Positions 51,721 to 61,262 of a DNA stretch of 64,000 nucleotides are shown here, piece after piece (positions within the stretch are counted from its first letter, which is position 1; each line of letters opens with the position of its first letter). The stretch spans positions 434,001-498,000 of the forward strand of contig CAYNVQ010000001.1 in the NCBI GenBank assembly GCA_964400735.1, written 5' to 3'. The position numbers were made by a program, and so were the translations under genes. The notes below the pieces were generated by a model. That model saw nothing but the letters and a program-made list of their open reading frames with translations. It was not told where the DNA came from and made no database searches. This stretch comes from CAYNVQ01 sp964400735 (lineage in GTDB: Bacteria; Acidobacteriota; Aminicenantia; Aminicenantales; Aminicenantaceae).

Positions 51721-53288
51721 TATCTTCTTATGGGATATTTGAAGGGGTCGTAGAGAGGCTTGCGGGGAAACATCTCGTCCCGCATGGTTGTCTGGTATAC
51801 AAAAGCGGCCATGATCACCGCCGACTGCATCAAGTCTTCGGGCATGAGATGGTCGTAGACATCCATATTGGTGTGGTGAATCCGGGTCCCGTAATCCAGA
51901 GGATCCTGGATGAATTGAAAGCTGGGGATACCGATATAATCCAAAGCCCCATGGTCAGATCCCCCGGTAGCCTGGGTCACCACATGGGTCATGCCCAAAT
52001 CTTCGAAGGGTTTTATCCATTCCTCGAATATCGGTTTCAGTTGAATGTTTTCTTGAAGGTGGATTCCACGGATTCGTCCGCTGCCGTTGTCGTAATTATA
52101 ATAGGCCGAAATTTTAGCCTGTTCGGGTTTCAAGGTCATGGTTTCCACATCACCGAAATGCTGGACAACATAGGCTTTGGAACCGAGCCATCCCTTTTCT
52201 TCAGCCCCCCAGAGGACGACCCTTACAGTGCGCCGCGGTTTCAATCCCAGGGTTTGAAGAATGCGCACCGCTTCCATACAAACAGCACATCCGGCCGCAT
52301 TGTCGGCGGCTCCGGTTCCAGGGCTCCAGGAATCGATGTGGCCTCCTAACATCACGACCTCATCCCTTTTATCCGTTCCCGGAATTTCTGCCACCACATT
52401 ATATCCATTCGGATCATCCTTATAGAACTCGTTCCGCACCTCCACTTCCATCTCCACACGCTCATGGTAATCAACGAGAATCCGATGAATCCGGTTGTAG
52501 TGTTCGGCAGCCAGAATGATTTCAGGAAGAGGCCGCGGCCTTTCCGGCAGCCTGGCGGAACGGATTCCTGCGGCATGGACCGTCCCGTAATTTCGGGAAC
52601 GAGTGGAACTGGGCTGGACCAGTACGCCGATTCCCTCGGACCGGAAAAAATCCTCCAGGTCATCCTCGAAGCTCCTCTCATAATCCCTCCAGGTTTCAGG
52701 TTCTGCTTGGATGGGGAATTTGGCCCGCTCATCCAGGGTTTCTTTGTCATAGCGCCGGGCGTCGGGCGTAAAATTGGTCGGTGTCGCTTGTGGCGGGACA
52801 TAAAGTACTATTTTTCCTTTAAGCTTTCCCCGGTATCTTTCGAAATCAGCTTTTTTTTGTATTTCCACATAGACAGGCTCCCCCATCACCTTTCCCCGGG
52901 TGCTATCTCCCCACTCCACAGATATCGCGATCAGCGGCGCATAATGGGGCTGGAGAAGATGGGCAGAGACATACCTGGGAGCCCATCCCACGCCGAAATC
53001 AAAGGGTTCGAGATGCACGTTTTGAAGCCCCCATTCCCTGAATTTATCAGCCGTCCAGTGATAGGCTCTCGTCACTTCGGGAGAACCGGTGGGCCTCGGC
53101 CCGATCACATCTGACAAGTAACCAACTATTTTCATTACCTGTGAGTGTTTGAGCCCCTCATTACGGATCCTAGCCACCGTGACCAGGTCGAGCCGATCCT
53201 GATCCTGAGCGAAGGCCAAGACAAAAGCTATGCTCATAGTCACGATCGCAAGGACAAAACCTGTGGCCCAGAAACGCTTTCTCGTCAT
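51720..53288 (-). CDS. M28 family aminopeptidase, exported
   Basis: The 522-residue protein has a signal peptide (FWATGFVLAIVTMSIAFVLAFA), an N-terminal cap, a PA insert (GKIVLYVPPQA) and an M28 catalytic domain: GGHIDSWSPGTGAADNAAG with His and bridging Asp, WGAEEKGWLGSK with the Glu pair, NYDNGSGR and a late HHTNMDVYDHL. It should act as an aminopeptidase or carboxypeptidase on extracellular peptides. Upstream AGGAG supports the start. The stop lies at the edge of R1 copy E. Confidence 0.92.
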   Translation of the reverse strand: MTRKRFWATGFVLAIVTMSIAFVLAFAQDQDRLDLVTVARIRNEGLKHSQVMKIVGYLSDVIGPRPTGSPEVTRAYHWTADKFREWGLQNVHLEPFDFGVGWAPRYVSAHLLQPHYAPLIAISVEWGDSTRGKVMGEPVYVEIQKKADFERYRGKLKGKIVLYVPPQATPTNFTPDARRYDKETLDERAKFPIQAEPETWRDYERSFEDDLEDFFRSEGIGVLVQPSSTRSRNYGTVHAAGIRSARLPERPRPLPEIILAAEHYNRIHRILVDYHERVEMEVEVRNEFYKDDPNGYNVVAEIPGTDKRDEVVMLGGHIDSWSPGTGAADNAAGCAVCMEAVRILQTLGLKPRRTVRVVLWGAEEKGWLGSKAYVVQHFGDVETMTLKPEQAKISAYYNYDNGSGRIRGIHLQENIQLKPIFEEWIKPFEDLGMTHVVTQATGGSDHGALDYIGIPSFQFIQDPLDYGTRIHHTNMDVYDHLMPEDLMQSAVIMAAFVYQTTMRDEMFPRKPLYDPFKYPIRR

Positions 53289-53408
53289 GGTTAGACTCCT
53301 TTCTCTTTCTTGACTCGATACAGTGATTTAGAATCCCTGATCAAGTCAGCATCGGTCTATAAGATTTCAATTTTTTGCGAGCTTTTTACTATACTTCCAG
53401 GAAATCCT

Positions 53409-55100
53409 CTAAAGCCCTAGTCTGTTGTTGGTGTATTTTGTGATGAGATGGTTTCTCAGGTCTTTGTACATCTCCACCACCTTTTCCATATTGGATTTCG
53501 TGTAATCCGTCAAATACTTTTTGGCCAGCCCAGGGTCTTTCTTCAATAGTTCAAGCGTTTTGGTATCGATTTCTGCCATATTCTTGAAAAATTGCGCTTC
53601 CATCGGATTCCGCACGGCTCGAAGATCTTTTATGGCCTGCTGCCAGCGCAGGTACAACAAATTATCCACAAAATCGATGGCCCAACGTGCCGAGTCCTCG
53701 CTGAACCGATCTGGATCATAAGTCTTGTATAAGGGGGATATCTCTTCCACCCCCGTATAGATGGGCACGTAGGTGCTGACATGCTGGTTGTCCAGATAGA
53801 ACCAGTAAATCCCTCCTATTTCCGGGGGAAGCCAGCCTCTCAGCTGGGCCACCATTCCGTAGCCTCCCCTGGAGACCATACGGCGATAGGTGATGTCCAG
53901 CAGCTCCCTCATGTCCCGGGTAGGGAAAGGCGTGGTCAAGGGGCTTTTTACCATGCCTCCTTTACTATCGGGCACCAACCAATCCGTATCAGCCGTCATG
54001 TCGTAAATGGTGCCTTCGTAGACAGAACGCTGGAAGGCTATCACATCTTGCACCGAAAGTTTCCTCTCTGGTTTTATAGAGAATGGATAGGTGGAGAGAG
54101 GCTCAAGATACTGGTGGTAGGCGTCGTAGTTTTTAAAAGGCGCATTTAGTTTTTTATCGGGCCATTCCTTATTATTTGGAGCGAAGGTGGTGAAAAACAG
54201 CCAAAAACGACTTATAGCCCATTCTCTTGGTGTAGGGGAATAGGCATCCTGCCAGATAAAAGGTTTGCCGCTGGCAGGATCGTACCAGCCATGTTCTATG
54301 GCTACCTGTTTATAATTTTTTGAAGCCATAAAATCATCGGGATTCGAGAGGTCAATCTCTTTGATAATGCTCCAGTTGGGAACGATGGCCACATGGTCAT
54401 CCGGGACTCTTTGGGCAGCCCAGATAGCCCCCAACTCTCCCCTGCCCGGCTCCCAGTCTTCCCCCACGGAAAACACTTCCAGAACCCAAGCTTCTTCCGT
54501 ATCAGCGATGCAGAGACCTTCGGATTCAGGTCCACAGGAAGGCAAAAATCCATACTCTTCCACCAGCGAAGTTATCAATCGGATCGCTTCTCTCGCGGTT
54601 TTGCATCTCTGGAGGGCGAACAACATGGCCTGCTCGATAGTCATAATCTGTTTTCCCGATTCGATATCGACTTTCAACTCATTTCTTTCGCTCAACGTGC
54701 TTTCCCCTATGGCCAACTGATGCTCGTTTATATGGGGATATCCCGTATGGAAGTATTTGTAGGTCTCTGGAACTTGGGGAATAGTACCAATGACCTTCCC
54801 ATACTCATGCAAAGGCTTTTTCACGTCCTGGAGCCCATAATAAACAGGTGCCCTTGCCCCTTTATCGAAAGTTTGGGCAGGGACCACATGAACCCGGCAT
54901 TCGGGACAACAGCCGGTATGGGAAGTAATCACCGATCCATCCACTGAAGCCTTTTTCCCGACTATGATATCCGTGCAAGCGTCCCAAGCATAAGCCCTCT
55001 GTGCTCCGGTCGTTTCGATTCCCGAAGACTTAATGGTATTCAAACATACAAAGAAAAGAATCCCCAATCCTGCAAAAGCCAGATACTTGAAACCTTTCAT
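53409..55100 (-). CDS. C69 family dipeptidase, exported
   Basis: The ~563-residue protein has a signal segment (FKYLAFAGLGILFFVCL) and the C69 N-terminal nucleophile start WDACTDIIVGKKASVDGSVITSHTG, where the Cys is expected to become residue one after processing. Further blocks are SESTLS-like (IGESTLSERNEL) and GIADTEEAWVLEV-like (CIADTEEAWVLEV). Members such as PepD hydrolyse dipeptides. AAGGAGGG before ATG 55100 is a better start than 55151. Confidence 0.9.
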   Translation of the reverse strand: MKGFKYLAFAGLGILFFVCLNTIKSSGIETTGAQRAYAWDACTDIIVGKKASVDGSVITSHTGCCPECRVHVVPAQTFDKGARAPVYYGLQDVKKPLHEYGKVIGTIPQVPETYKYFHTGYPHINEHQLAIGESTLSERNELKVDIESGKQIMTIEQAMLFALQRCKTAREAIRLITSLVEEYGFLPSCGPESEGLCIADTEEAWVLEVFSVGEDWEPGRGELGAIWAAQRVPDDHVAIVPNWSIIKEIDLSNPDDFMASKNYKQVAIEHGWYDPASGKPFIWQDAYSPTPREWAISRFWLFFTTFAPNNKEWPDKKLNAPFKNYDAYHQYLEPLSTYPFSIKPERKLSVQDVIAFQRSVYEGTIYDMTADTDWLVPDSKGGMVKSPLTTPFPTRDMRELLDITYRRMVSRGGYGMVAQLRGWLPPEIGGIYWFYLDNQHVSTYVPIYTGVEEISPLYKTYDPDRFSEDSARWAIDFVDNLLYLRWQQAIKDLRAVRNPMEAQFFKNMAEIDTKTLELLKKDPGLAKKYLTDYTKSNMEKVVEMYKDLRNHLITKYTNNRLGL

Positions 55101-55361
55101 GGCTCGCTCCCTCCTTATTGATTTGTTACAAACAGCCGGAATAGTGTTCAATTGGCATTTTCTTTGGCTTCAGGCATGTCAATCTTTCTGGATCTCCACT
55201 CCAATTTCCGCGATTTCGATGCCTGCGTCGATAAACTCCGTTTTAAAACAATCATGCTTATAAATAATTCAGGCAGGAAAAAAAAGAAAGGCATATTTTT
55301 CGCTAGCTGCAATAATTTCATTTCGGTCTTGTCCCAAAGCGACGGCAAATAAAATGCAAAT

Positions 55362-55699
55362 CAAGGTACAGGGAAATGTCGAAGCGGCATTGAAGATTTA
55401 GCCTTTCTGAACCGTCCTGCGAGGGGAACAATAGGGGACGTCCCATTCAGGACACTCTATAATTTATCATTGATAAAAAAGCAAATATTGAAATATATGG
55501 TGTCCCTGAATGGGACGCCCCCATATTGTCGACGAGGATGTATTGAGCACGAGGAAACAGAAGAGAATGGATCCGGATTAACATAGGAAATGGGCCAGTG
55601 AATGGAGTGAATATGCGCAGTTCCGCAGGCGCCGAGAAGGACGGTGAAGGAATGGCGTTAAAAATCTGAACTAAAGCGAAGACATTTCCCTGTACCTTG
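55362..55699 (+). ncRNA. Structured element R2, copy F; candidate non-coding RNA
   Basis: A perfect 19-bp inverted repeat bounds 338 bp: CAAGGTACAGGGAAATGTC at 55362-55380 and its reverse complement at 55681-55699. Inside are an R1 hairpin (55434-55521) and blocks shared with copy B: CGAGGATGT-TTGAGCA, CCGGATTAACAT, GTTCCGCAG-CGCCGA, GAATGGCGTTAAAAATCTGA. The end stems of copies B and F are unrelated in sequence although each is perfect, a pattern expected of a conserved stem rather than a fixed DNA end. The stretch 55152-55361 before it holds no recognisable feature. Confidence 0.6.
55434..55521. repeat. Palindromic repeat R1, copy F
   Basis: The left arm starts GGGGACGTCCCATTCAGG and the right arm ends CTGAATGGGACGCCCCC. 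It occupies the same position within R2 as copy B does, and its pairing also extends outward by ACAATA/TATTGT. Confidence 0.87.
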
Positions 55700-56266
55700 G
55701 AGCTTTATGTCATTTCTGTCACTTTGGGACAACCTCTTTTTTTCAATAAGTTTGAGAATCTCTTTCTCGCAACGTATCCCTTTCAAAATTCCAGGAAGAA
55801 GCGTTTCCATTTCCTCGTCGCTGTAATCGCTTTTATCGATTTCTAAGCACTCACCCTTCACCCAACAAGAGACCGTCCGGGTGTCTTCAGCATAGCGAAT
55901 GAATCTTTGGCTTTTATCTTTGGTGAAATACGTGACTTGGACAGTCATCCGCAGGTTCAGACCATCGTTATGCTCCAAGACCAGCACGTGTTCTTCTTTG
56001 TTTTCCTTTACTCCGTCAAGTTCGAACCAGAACTCCCTTTTAATGAAGTCATCTCCGCCATAGCTCCCCATCTGGATGACCTCATCATGGATATCCTTCA
56101 AGGCTTTTTGAATGATCAGTGCCTTCGGTTGCACAGACTGAGATGTATCATAGACAGGTAAGGCCATACTGGGGCCGATGAAAAATATGAGGATAAAAAT
56201 GACGAGAATTAGATTAAAAATATCCCTTAGATTTGTCCTCCCCGCTAAATTCCTTATGAGGAACAT
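55658..56266 (-). CDS. Exported protein of unknown function
   Basis: The 202-residue protein has an N-terminal hydrophobic segment (IFNLILVIFILIFFIGPSMALP) and a soluble domain of mixed helix and strand (REFWFELDGVKENKEEHVLVLEHN, MTVQVTYFTKDKSQRFIRYAEDTRTVSCW) with no family I can name. The final residues QGTGKCLRFSSDF come from the terminal inverted repeat of R2 copy F, so the native C-terminus may be lost or the gene truncated. The start has only a weak ribosome site. Confidence 0.6.
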   Translation of the reverse strand: MFLIRNLAGRTNLRDIFNLILVIFILIFFIGPSMALPVYDTSQSVQPKALIIQKALKDIHDEVIQMGSYGGDDFIKREFWFELDGVKENKEEHVLVLEHNDGLNLRMTVQVTYFTKDKSQRFIRYAEDTRTVSCWVKGECLEIDKSDYSDEEMETLLPGILKGIRCEKEILKLIEKKRLSQSDRNDIKLQGTGKCLRFSSDF

Positions 56267-56424
56267 CTGACGTTTAAATTATACACCAAAAGAAAAGGAA
56301 AATCTCTTATTTCACCAAAAAAAAATTCATCCTACCCTTTCTTTTTCATGCGCTAGGGAATCTCCATGTGTTTGTTTTCAGCGGATCCCTCTTCCTCTAT
56401 AGTTCGGAGTACAGAGCTTTTCCG

Positions 56425-56847
56425 TCATATCAACAAGATAAGGGTGATTATCCAATTCAGACCGAGGAGAACAGCCAGGATAATCATCCCTTTGTTGAGA
56501 AGGGATGCGAAACGGAGGGAACGCATCCAGAAATTCGGAAAGACTAGAACGGATCCACGATAGATGAATTGCACAAAGACATACGCCAGAATGATGAATC
56601 CCAGTCTGTGATACTCCAAGCTCCTGATCACTCCTCCATGTACAGCGGTAACCATCGAACGGGCCAACCCGCATCCAGGGCACGGGATTCCTGTCACGCT
56701 CCGGAATACACAAAGGCCCGGCAAAGGGATGCCAAATAACTGGATGGAGGAAACTTCATCAGAAGGAGGACGAAGGATGAAAGCTCCAGCAAGAATACCT
56801 AAACAAATCACAAAAACAGCCAGATGGGGAAGTAAATCTTGTCTCAT
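56425..56847 (-). CDS. DUF2752 family membrane protein
   Basis: The ~140-residue protein carries the family mark GIPCPGCGLARSMV after a first helix (LLPHLAVFVICLGILAGAFIL), with two more helices (LGFIILAYVFVQFIYRGSVLVF, GMIILAVLLGLNWIITLILLI). Function is unknown; the CPGCG pair may bind metal or be redox active. ATG 56847 is used instead of TTG 56850. It lies 33 bases after the next-listed membrane gene, a pairing I have seen often. Confidence 0.88.
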   Translation of the reverse strand: MRQDLLPHLAVFVICLGILAGAFILRPPSDEVSSIQLFGIPLPGLCVFRSVTGIPCPGCGLARSMVTAVHGGVIRSLEYHRLGFIILAYVFVQFIYRGSVLVFPNFWMRSLRFASLLNKGMIILAVLLGLNWIITLILLI

Positions 56848-56880
56848 CAAAAAAGAATCGGTTGGAACGAGGCTGTTATT

Positions 56881-57303
56881 CTATTGAAATGCTGCTTTAA
56901 CTTCTGGCCTCAATAGGATCACCAGACACCAAATCCCGATAGGCAGGCCAATGATACAGCAGGGGCTTATGCAGGGGATCATGGCGACGATACTCGCGGC
57001 GACGCTCAATTCATACTGGCGGAGCTCCCTCATTTTCAAGGAGGCGAAGATGATGAATGCCGCCACCAGAATTCCGATGAAGGAGCTGGCCGCCCCTGCG
57101 GATCCTTCCCAGAATTCGGCGTAGCGATCAGGAATTTCATCCCGGAGGAAAGGACTGATGCCCATGCCTATGATATTCATGATCAATCCTATCCCGGCAA
57201 AAAAAGCACCGATCACTCCTGTGACCAGAAGGCCTGTAGCTGGACCTGAAACCTGCCGGGAGGCATCGTTGCCCACGACCTGAGGAGTTTGTGCATTGCT
57301 CAT
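56881..57303 (-). CDS. Small membrane protein, DUF4190-like
   Basis: The ~140-residue protein has an N-terminal low-complexity tail, then three to four helices (ATGLLVTGVIGAFFAGIGLIMNIIG, SFIGILVAAFIIFASLKM) and the ending CISPCCIIGLPIGIWCLVILLRPEV, a pattern common to small proteins paired with DUF2752. AGGAGGG before ATG 57303 sets the start. Function unknown; it may form a membrane complex with the DUF2752 protein. Confidence 0.8.
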   Translation of the reverse strand: MSNAQTPQVVGNDASRQVSGPATGLLVTGVIGAFFAGIGLIMNIIGMGISPFLRDEIPDRYAEFWEGSAGAASSFIGILVAAFIIFASLKMRELRQYELSVAASIVAMIPCISPCCIIGLPIGIWCLVILLRPEVKAAFQ

Positions 57304-57364
57304 GATTCCCTCCTTCACGAAGCTTTTCCGATTCTATGTAACAATACAAGCAATGTCAACAATC

Positions 57365-59200
57365 CTATTTTTGTTTGAGGATTATCAGGGAAAATGAATC
57401 CGCCACGACAACGCAATTTTCGGTAACGACGACATCCGCGGGCTCGCCGGGCGTGTCATATGAATCCACAAGCTTCGGATTTCGAGGATCGCTGATGTCG
57501 ATCTTTTTTAATCCATACGTTTCATCCGTGACATAGGCATACTTTCCGCTGACGGCAACATTGTTGGCAAAACCTTCCTCCTCTAAAGCTCCGATGAGAA
57601 CCGGATGAGAAGGATTGCTTACATCGATAATTTGAAGTCCTGATGGGCCATCCGCCACAAAAGCGAGCTTTTCGGCGATATCGACTCCATAAGCCATGCC
57701 AGGCGTTCTCAAAGAACCTTGAGGCTGGGGAGAAGCCGGATCGCTGATGTCGATGATCTGGAAGCCGACCTCGCTGTTGGCCACGAAAGCGAGATTTTCC
57801 ATAACGGCTACGCCATAGGCAAAGCCGGGCATCTCGTGGGATCCGACGATGGATGGATGCTTAGGATCGCTGATATCCAGGATATGGAAACCCGAATGAT
57901 CCGCTGTCATATAGGCATAGTTCCCGCGCACCACGACCGCCCTAGCCACTCCAGGTATTTGGAAGCTTGTGACCAGTTTTAGTTGAGAGGGATCGGTCAT
58001 ATCGAAAATGCGAAGTGTCCAGCGATCCGTCATGTAAGCATAGTTTCCGCTGGCCGCCAGCCCATGCACACCTCGAAAAATCCTTCCTGAACCCAAAATC
58101 TCGGGACTTTCCGGTAGGCTGATGTCGATGACCTGAACCCCGGAAAGGTCCCCGACAGCGCAGAAATATTTCCCGCTGTCCGCCGCATCGATGATCGAAC
58201 TGGGCGTGAAATACCTCCCGACCAGCCGAGGTTTGGCCGGATTATCGATGGAAACGATATGTATCCCGGCAAAGTAATCGACGATGTAAGCATAATTTTC
58301 CTGAATCGCCACATTCCAGGCTTCATTATACATGGTGTACTTCATCCAGCTCGCCTGCTGTGGATCGGCTGGATCGCTGACGTCCAAAATCTGGAATCCT
58401 CCATCATACAAATTGCCCACAAAGCACAGATTTCCGGAAACGGCCACAGCATGGGCATAGCCGGAGGTCACAAATGAGGCCTTCCGTTCTGGAGAGGCAG
58501 CCTCCGTGATATCGATAATCTGCAATCCCTCGGAGCCATCTGCCAAAAAAGCATTGTTGCCGCTAATAACGACGGATTCGGCCATCCCCGGTGTATCGAA
58601 GGTCCCGATCAAGGAAGGACTAGCAGGATCGCTGATATCGAAGATCTGAAGTCCGGATTCTCCGTCCGCCACGTAAAGCAAATCCTCTTTCAGTGCCAGT
58701 CCTCCCGCCATTCCCTGTGTGTCCGCCGAAGCAATGAGCTTGGGTGACGAGGGATTGTGGATACCGACTATGTGCAATCCCGATTCCCCCGCCGCCACAA
58801 AGGCATGATCACCCTGCACCACAACATCCTTGGCCCCGGTTGGAATCTCGAGAGTGGATCGACGCTGGGGGTGGTGGGGATCGGAGACATCCACAATATT
58901 CAATCCTTTCTCATTGGAAGCCACAAAAACCAGGTTATCTTTTTTATCGATACCGAATCCCCCTCCCAGGAAAAGGCGAGAAACAACTGCCGGATCGCTT
59001 TTATCTGAAATATCGAGGATCAAAAGACCGTTCAAAAAAGCGCAATACGCATAGCTCCCCTCTATCTTTATATCATAAGCTTTGCTCCACAGAATGCTTC
59101 CGGCATATTCGAGCTTCGATTTGGCTCCTGTCTGGCAAAAAGCAGTGAAGACAATCAAAACCATTACGAAACATACCCATCTAAATTCATTCTTTCTCAT
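57365..59200 (-). CDS. LVIVD-repeat beta-propeller protein, exported
   Basis: The 611-residue protein has a signal peptide (FVMVLIVFTAFC) and thirteen repeats of about 42 residues, each with a D-I-S-D-P-x-x-P-like turn (DISDKSDP, DVSDPHHP, DISDPASP, DISDPRNP) and an AYVAD-type strand. LVIVD repeats form beta-propellers on the cell surface. Likely a binding or scaffold protein; no catalytic residues are evident. GGGAG before ATG 59200 supports the start. Confidence 0.92.
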   Translation of the reverse strand: MRKNEFRWVCFVMVLIVFTAFCQTGAKSKLEYAGSILWSKAYDIKIEGSYAYCAFLNGLLILDISDKSDPAVVSRLFLGGGFGIDKKDNLVFVASNEKGLNIVDVSDPHHPQRRSTLEIPTGAKDVVVQGDHAFVAAGESGLHIVGIHNPSSPKLIASADTQGMAGGLALKEDLLYVADGESGLQIFDISDPASPSLIGTFDTPGMAESVVISGNNAFLADGSEGLQIIDITEAASPERKASFVTSGYAHAVAVSGNLCFVGNLYDGGFQILDVSDPADPQQASWMKYTMYNEAWNVAIQENYAYIVDYFAGIHIVSIDNPAKPRLVGRYFTPSSIIDAADSGKYFCAVGDLSGVQVIDISLPESPEILGSGRIFRGVHGLAASGNYAYMTDRWTLRIFDMTDPSQLKLVTSFQIPGVARAVVVRGNYAYMTADHSGFHILDISDPKHPSIVGSHEMPGFAYGVAVMENLAFVANSEVGFQIIDISDPASPQPQGSLRTPGMAYGVDIAEKLAFVADGPSGLQIIDVSNPSHPVLIGALEEEGFANNVAVSGKYAYVTDETYGLKKIDISDPRNPKLVDSYDTPGEPADVVVTENCVVVADSFSLIILKQK

Positions 59201-59314
59201 TTGACAATCTCCCTTTAAACAAATTATACCAACCTGGATTAATCACGATCCAAGGCCAATCCACCCACCCCCCAATTTAGTACAACGATAGAAAAAATGT
59301 TTCTGTTTTTCTAC

Positions 59315-59348
59315 CGCAGCAACAGGATAAGTTCCTGACATTGCTGCG
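59315..59348. repeat. Long hairpin between DUF362 and LVIVD genes
   Basis: CGCAGCAA and CAGGA at 59315-59327 pair with TCCTG and TTGCTGCG at 59333-59348, with a small internal bulge. There is no U run directly after it on either strand, so a terminator is uncertain. Its right half belongs to repeat R3 copy 2. Confidence 0.6.
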
Positions 59349-59390
59349 ATGGCAGAAAGTATCGGCATTTTTTATGAAAGATTCAGGTTA
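59327..59390 (-). repeat. Dispersed repeat R3, copy 2
   Basis: On the minus strand it reads TAACCTGAATCTTTC, ATAAAAAATGCC, CAGCAATGTCAGGAA, aligning with 17421-17484 along its length. As there, it begins at the stop codon of a minus-strand gene. Confidence 0.55.
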
Positions 59391-60308
59391 GATCAAAATG
59401 TCTTCGTCCCAGCCCAGTTTGATCAGGTCGATCTTCGCCGGATCGCTCGTTCCCAGACCGAATTCGACATCCGCCACCTTAATGTGCCGGGGAACGGGAG
59501 GAATGGCCTGGGCCTTGCCCAGGACCTGAGTCCTCTTGGCTATGAGCAACCGGAGCCCGGTGGCATCGACAGCCACGGGATCTTGCCCCACAATCAATCC
59601 CTTATAGCTCCAGACATACCGGCGGCTAAAATGGTGAGGCCCCCGGCCGTGGAACTGAGGCGTTAAGACCGCCAGAATGTTCAGCCTTGTCTTTCCTTTG
59701 ACCTGGGGAAGGAAGAAAAGCTTGCCCAGGTTCGAACAGCTGTTGGGATGATAAGCCGGTTGGGAGTCGGCGAACATGATGTAGTTTTTCATGCATCCAC
59801 TCATGCCTGCCAGATAGTGGGTTCGCAAAGGCCTTACATTGATCAAGGAGGTGGACTTCTGGAAGATTGGATTCTGTTTGACATTATGGTCGTCGATACT
59901 GATATCCTCTTCCTTCACTCCCACGTCTATCAGCCTTTTCTTGATCGCTCTTTCCAGTTCGGCGGGTGTGGGAAGGTAGGACCAAACATTGCTCTTGATC
60001 CCCACAATTTCGCCCGGCTTAACTAGTTCCTGAAAAGCCTTGAGGGGATCATCCTTCCCCATCAAGGTCATGACCGCCTCATCCAGCATATTTTGGATGA
60101 CCTCTTCGTTGAACCTCAAACTCTCATCCACCGCATCCTTGTGCCGGATCAAGACCACCCTCGATTTTTTTCCCTCTTGAGCCCGCAGCGATAATCCGGC
60201 TGCGGTCCCCAAGAATGCATAAGAAGTTCCCCTGATAAAATCGCGTCTCGTGATAACTTTTGTCCGGTCGTCTTTGATTTTTGCTTTTTCCGGGCCATTA
60301 TTTTTCAT
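59388..60308 (-). CDS. DUF362 domain protein, Tat signal
   Basis: The 306-residue protein has a twin-arginine signal (VITRRDFIRGTSYAFLGTAAGLSLRA) and a DUF362 domain (VKPGEIVGIKSNVW, THYLAGMSGCMKNYI, YKGLIVGQDPVAVDATGLRLL). It has no ferredoxin cysteines, unlike some family members. The function of DUF362 is not established; exported forms are common in bacteria with many Tat substrates. GGAG before the ATG supports the start. Confidence 0.88.
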   Translation of the reverse strand: MKNNGPEKAKIKDDRTKVITRRDFIRGTSYAFLGTAAGLSLRAQEGKKSRVVLIRHKDAVDESLRFNEEVIQNMLDEAVMTLMGKDDPLKAFQELVKPGEIVGIKSNVWSYLPTPAELERAIKKRLIDVGVKEEDISIDDHNVKQNPIFQKSTSLINVRPLRTHYLAGMSGCMKNYIMFADSQPAYHPNSCSNLGKLFFLPQVKGKTRLNILAVLTPQFHGRGPHHFSRRYVWSYKGLIVGQDPVAVDATGLRLLIAKRTQVLGKAQAIPPVPRHIKVADVEFGLGTSDPAKIDLIKLGWDEDILI

Positions 60309-60492
60309 TTTATCTCCTTATCTTCTCTCGCTTTAATTTGTTCTCATAAACTTTGTAATAAGCTTAATTATTCAATGAGTCAAGGCCGATCTGCCTGTTT
60401 CCAGCGATTATTTTTACCTCATTTTCAGAAAAAAATCTCGATATCGCTGTATCATACAAAGGCATAAATATTTTTTTAAAAATTCAGCTTCG

Positions 60493-61257
60493 TTAGATCA
60501 TCAGGTCTCCGCCGTTTATATCCAGGGAAGCGCCCGTAATGTACGATGCTTTTTCTGAACAGAGGAAAACCACGAGGTCTCCGATCTCGTCAGTCGTTCC
60601 GATCCTGCGGGCAGGGAATGAATCCAGAAATGCCCGGAGCTCCTGGGGGGTCGTGGTTTTTCGGACCATTTCGGTGTCGATCAGTCCCGGGCAGATAGCG
60701 TTCACGGTGATCCCAAAAGGAGCCATCTCTTTAGCTACAGCTCTGGTTAGCCCTAAAAGCCCTGCTTTGGAGGCCGTATAGTGGGCACCGCCTAGGGTGC
60801 TGACACTTCGTCCAGCCGAAGAAGACATGTTGACGATCCGCCCAAATCCACGTTCCTTCATCAAAGGGAGAACAGCCTTTAAGCAGAGAAAGGGGCCTGT
60901 CAAATTGACTCTGATCGTTTGCTCCCATTCTTCCACATCAAGATCCAGAATCCTGGTGCGGTACATGATTCCGGCATTATTGACCAGTATGTCCACCTGT
61001 TGATAGGCTTCCAAGGTTTTCTCCAGAAGAGAACTCACCGAATCCGTTTCCGCAACGTCGGCCTTTATGGCCATGGAGATCCCTTGCCGATCATTTATCT
61101 CATTCGATGTCTGCTGTGCGCTGACCGCGTCGATATCGGCAACGACCACCCTGGCTCCGGCCCCGGCCAGGCTCTTTGCAATGGCCTTGCCGATGCCACG
61201 GCCCGCACCGGTGACAATGGCCACCCGATCATCTATCCGGTCTGTTTTTTCTTTCAT
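60493..61257 (-). CDS. Short-chain dehydrogenase, FabG-like
   Basis: The ~254-residue SDR has TGAGRGIG, NNAG, the catalytic Ser in MSSSAGRS and YTASK, with C-terminal ITGASLDINGG. VADID after the second strand suggests NAD(H). The substrate is unknown. The start ATG 61257 has GAGGTG six bases upstream; ATG 61263 overlaps the stop of the DUF885 gene and is an alternative. Either way it is co-transcribed with that gene. Confidence 0.9.
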   Translation of the reverse strand: MKEKTDRIDDRVAIVTGAGRGIGKAIAKSLAGAGARVVVADIDAVSAQQTSNEINDRQGISMAIKADVAETDSVSSLLEKTLEAYQQVDILVNNAGIMYRTRILDLDVEEWEQTIRVNLTGPFLCLKAVLPLMKERGFGRIVNMSSSAGRSVSTLGGAHYTASKAGLLGLTRAVAKEMAPFGITVNAICPGLIDTEMVRKTTTPQELRAFLDSFPARRIGTTDEIGDLVVFLCSEKASYITGASLDINGGDLMI

Positions 61258-61262
61258 CCTCA

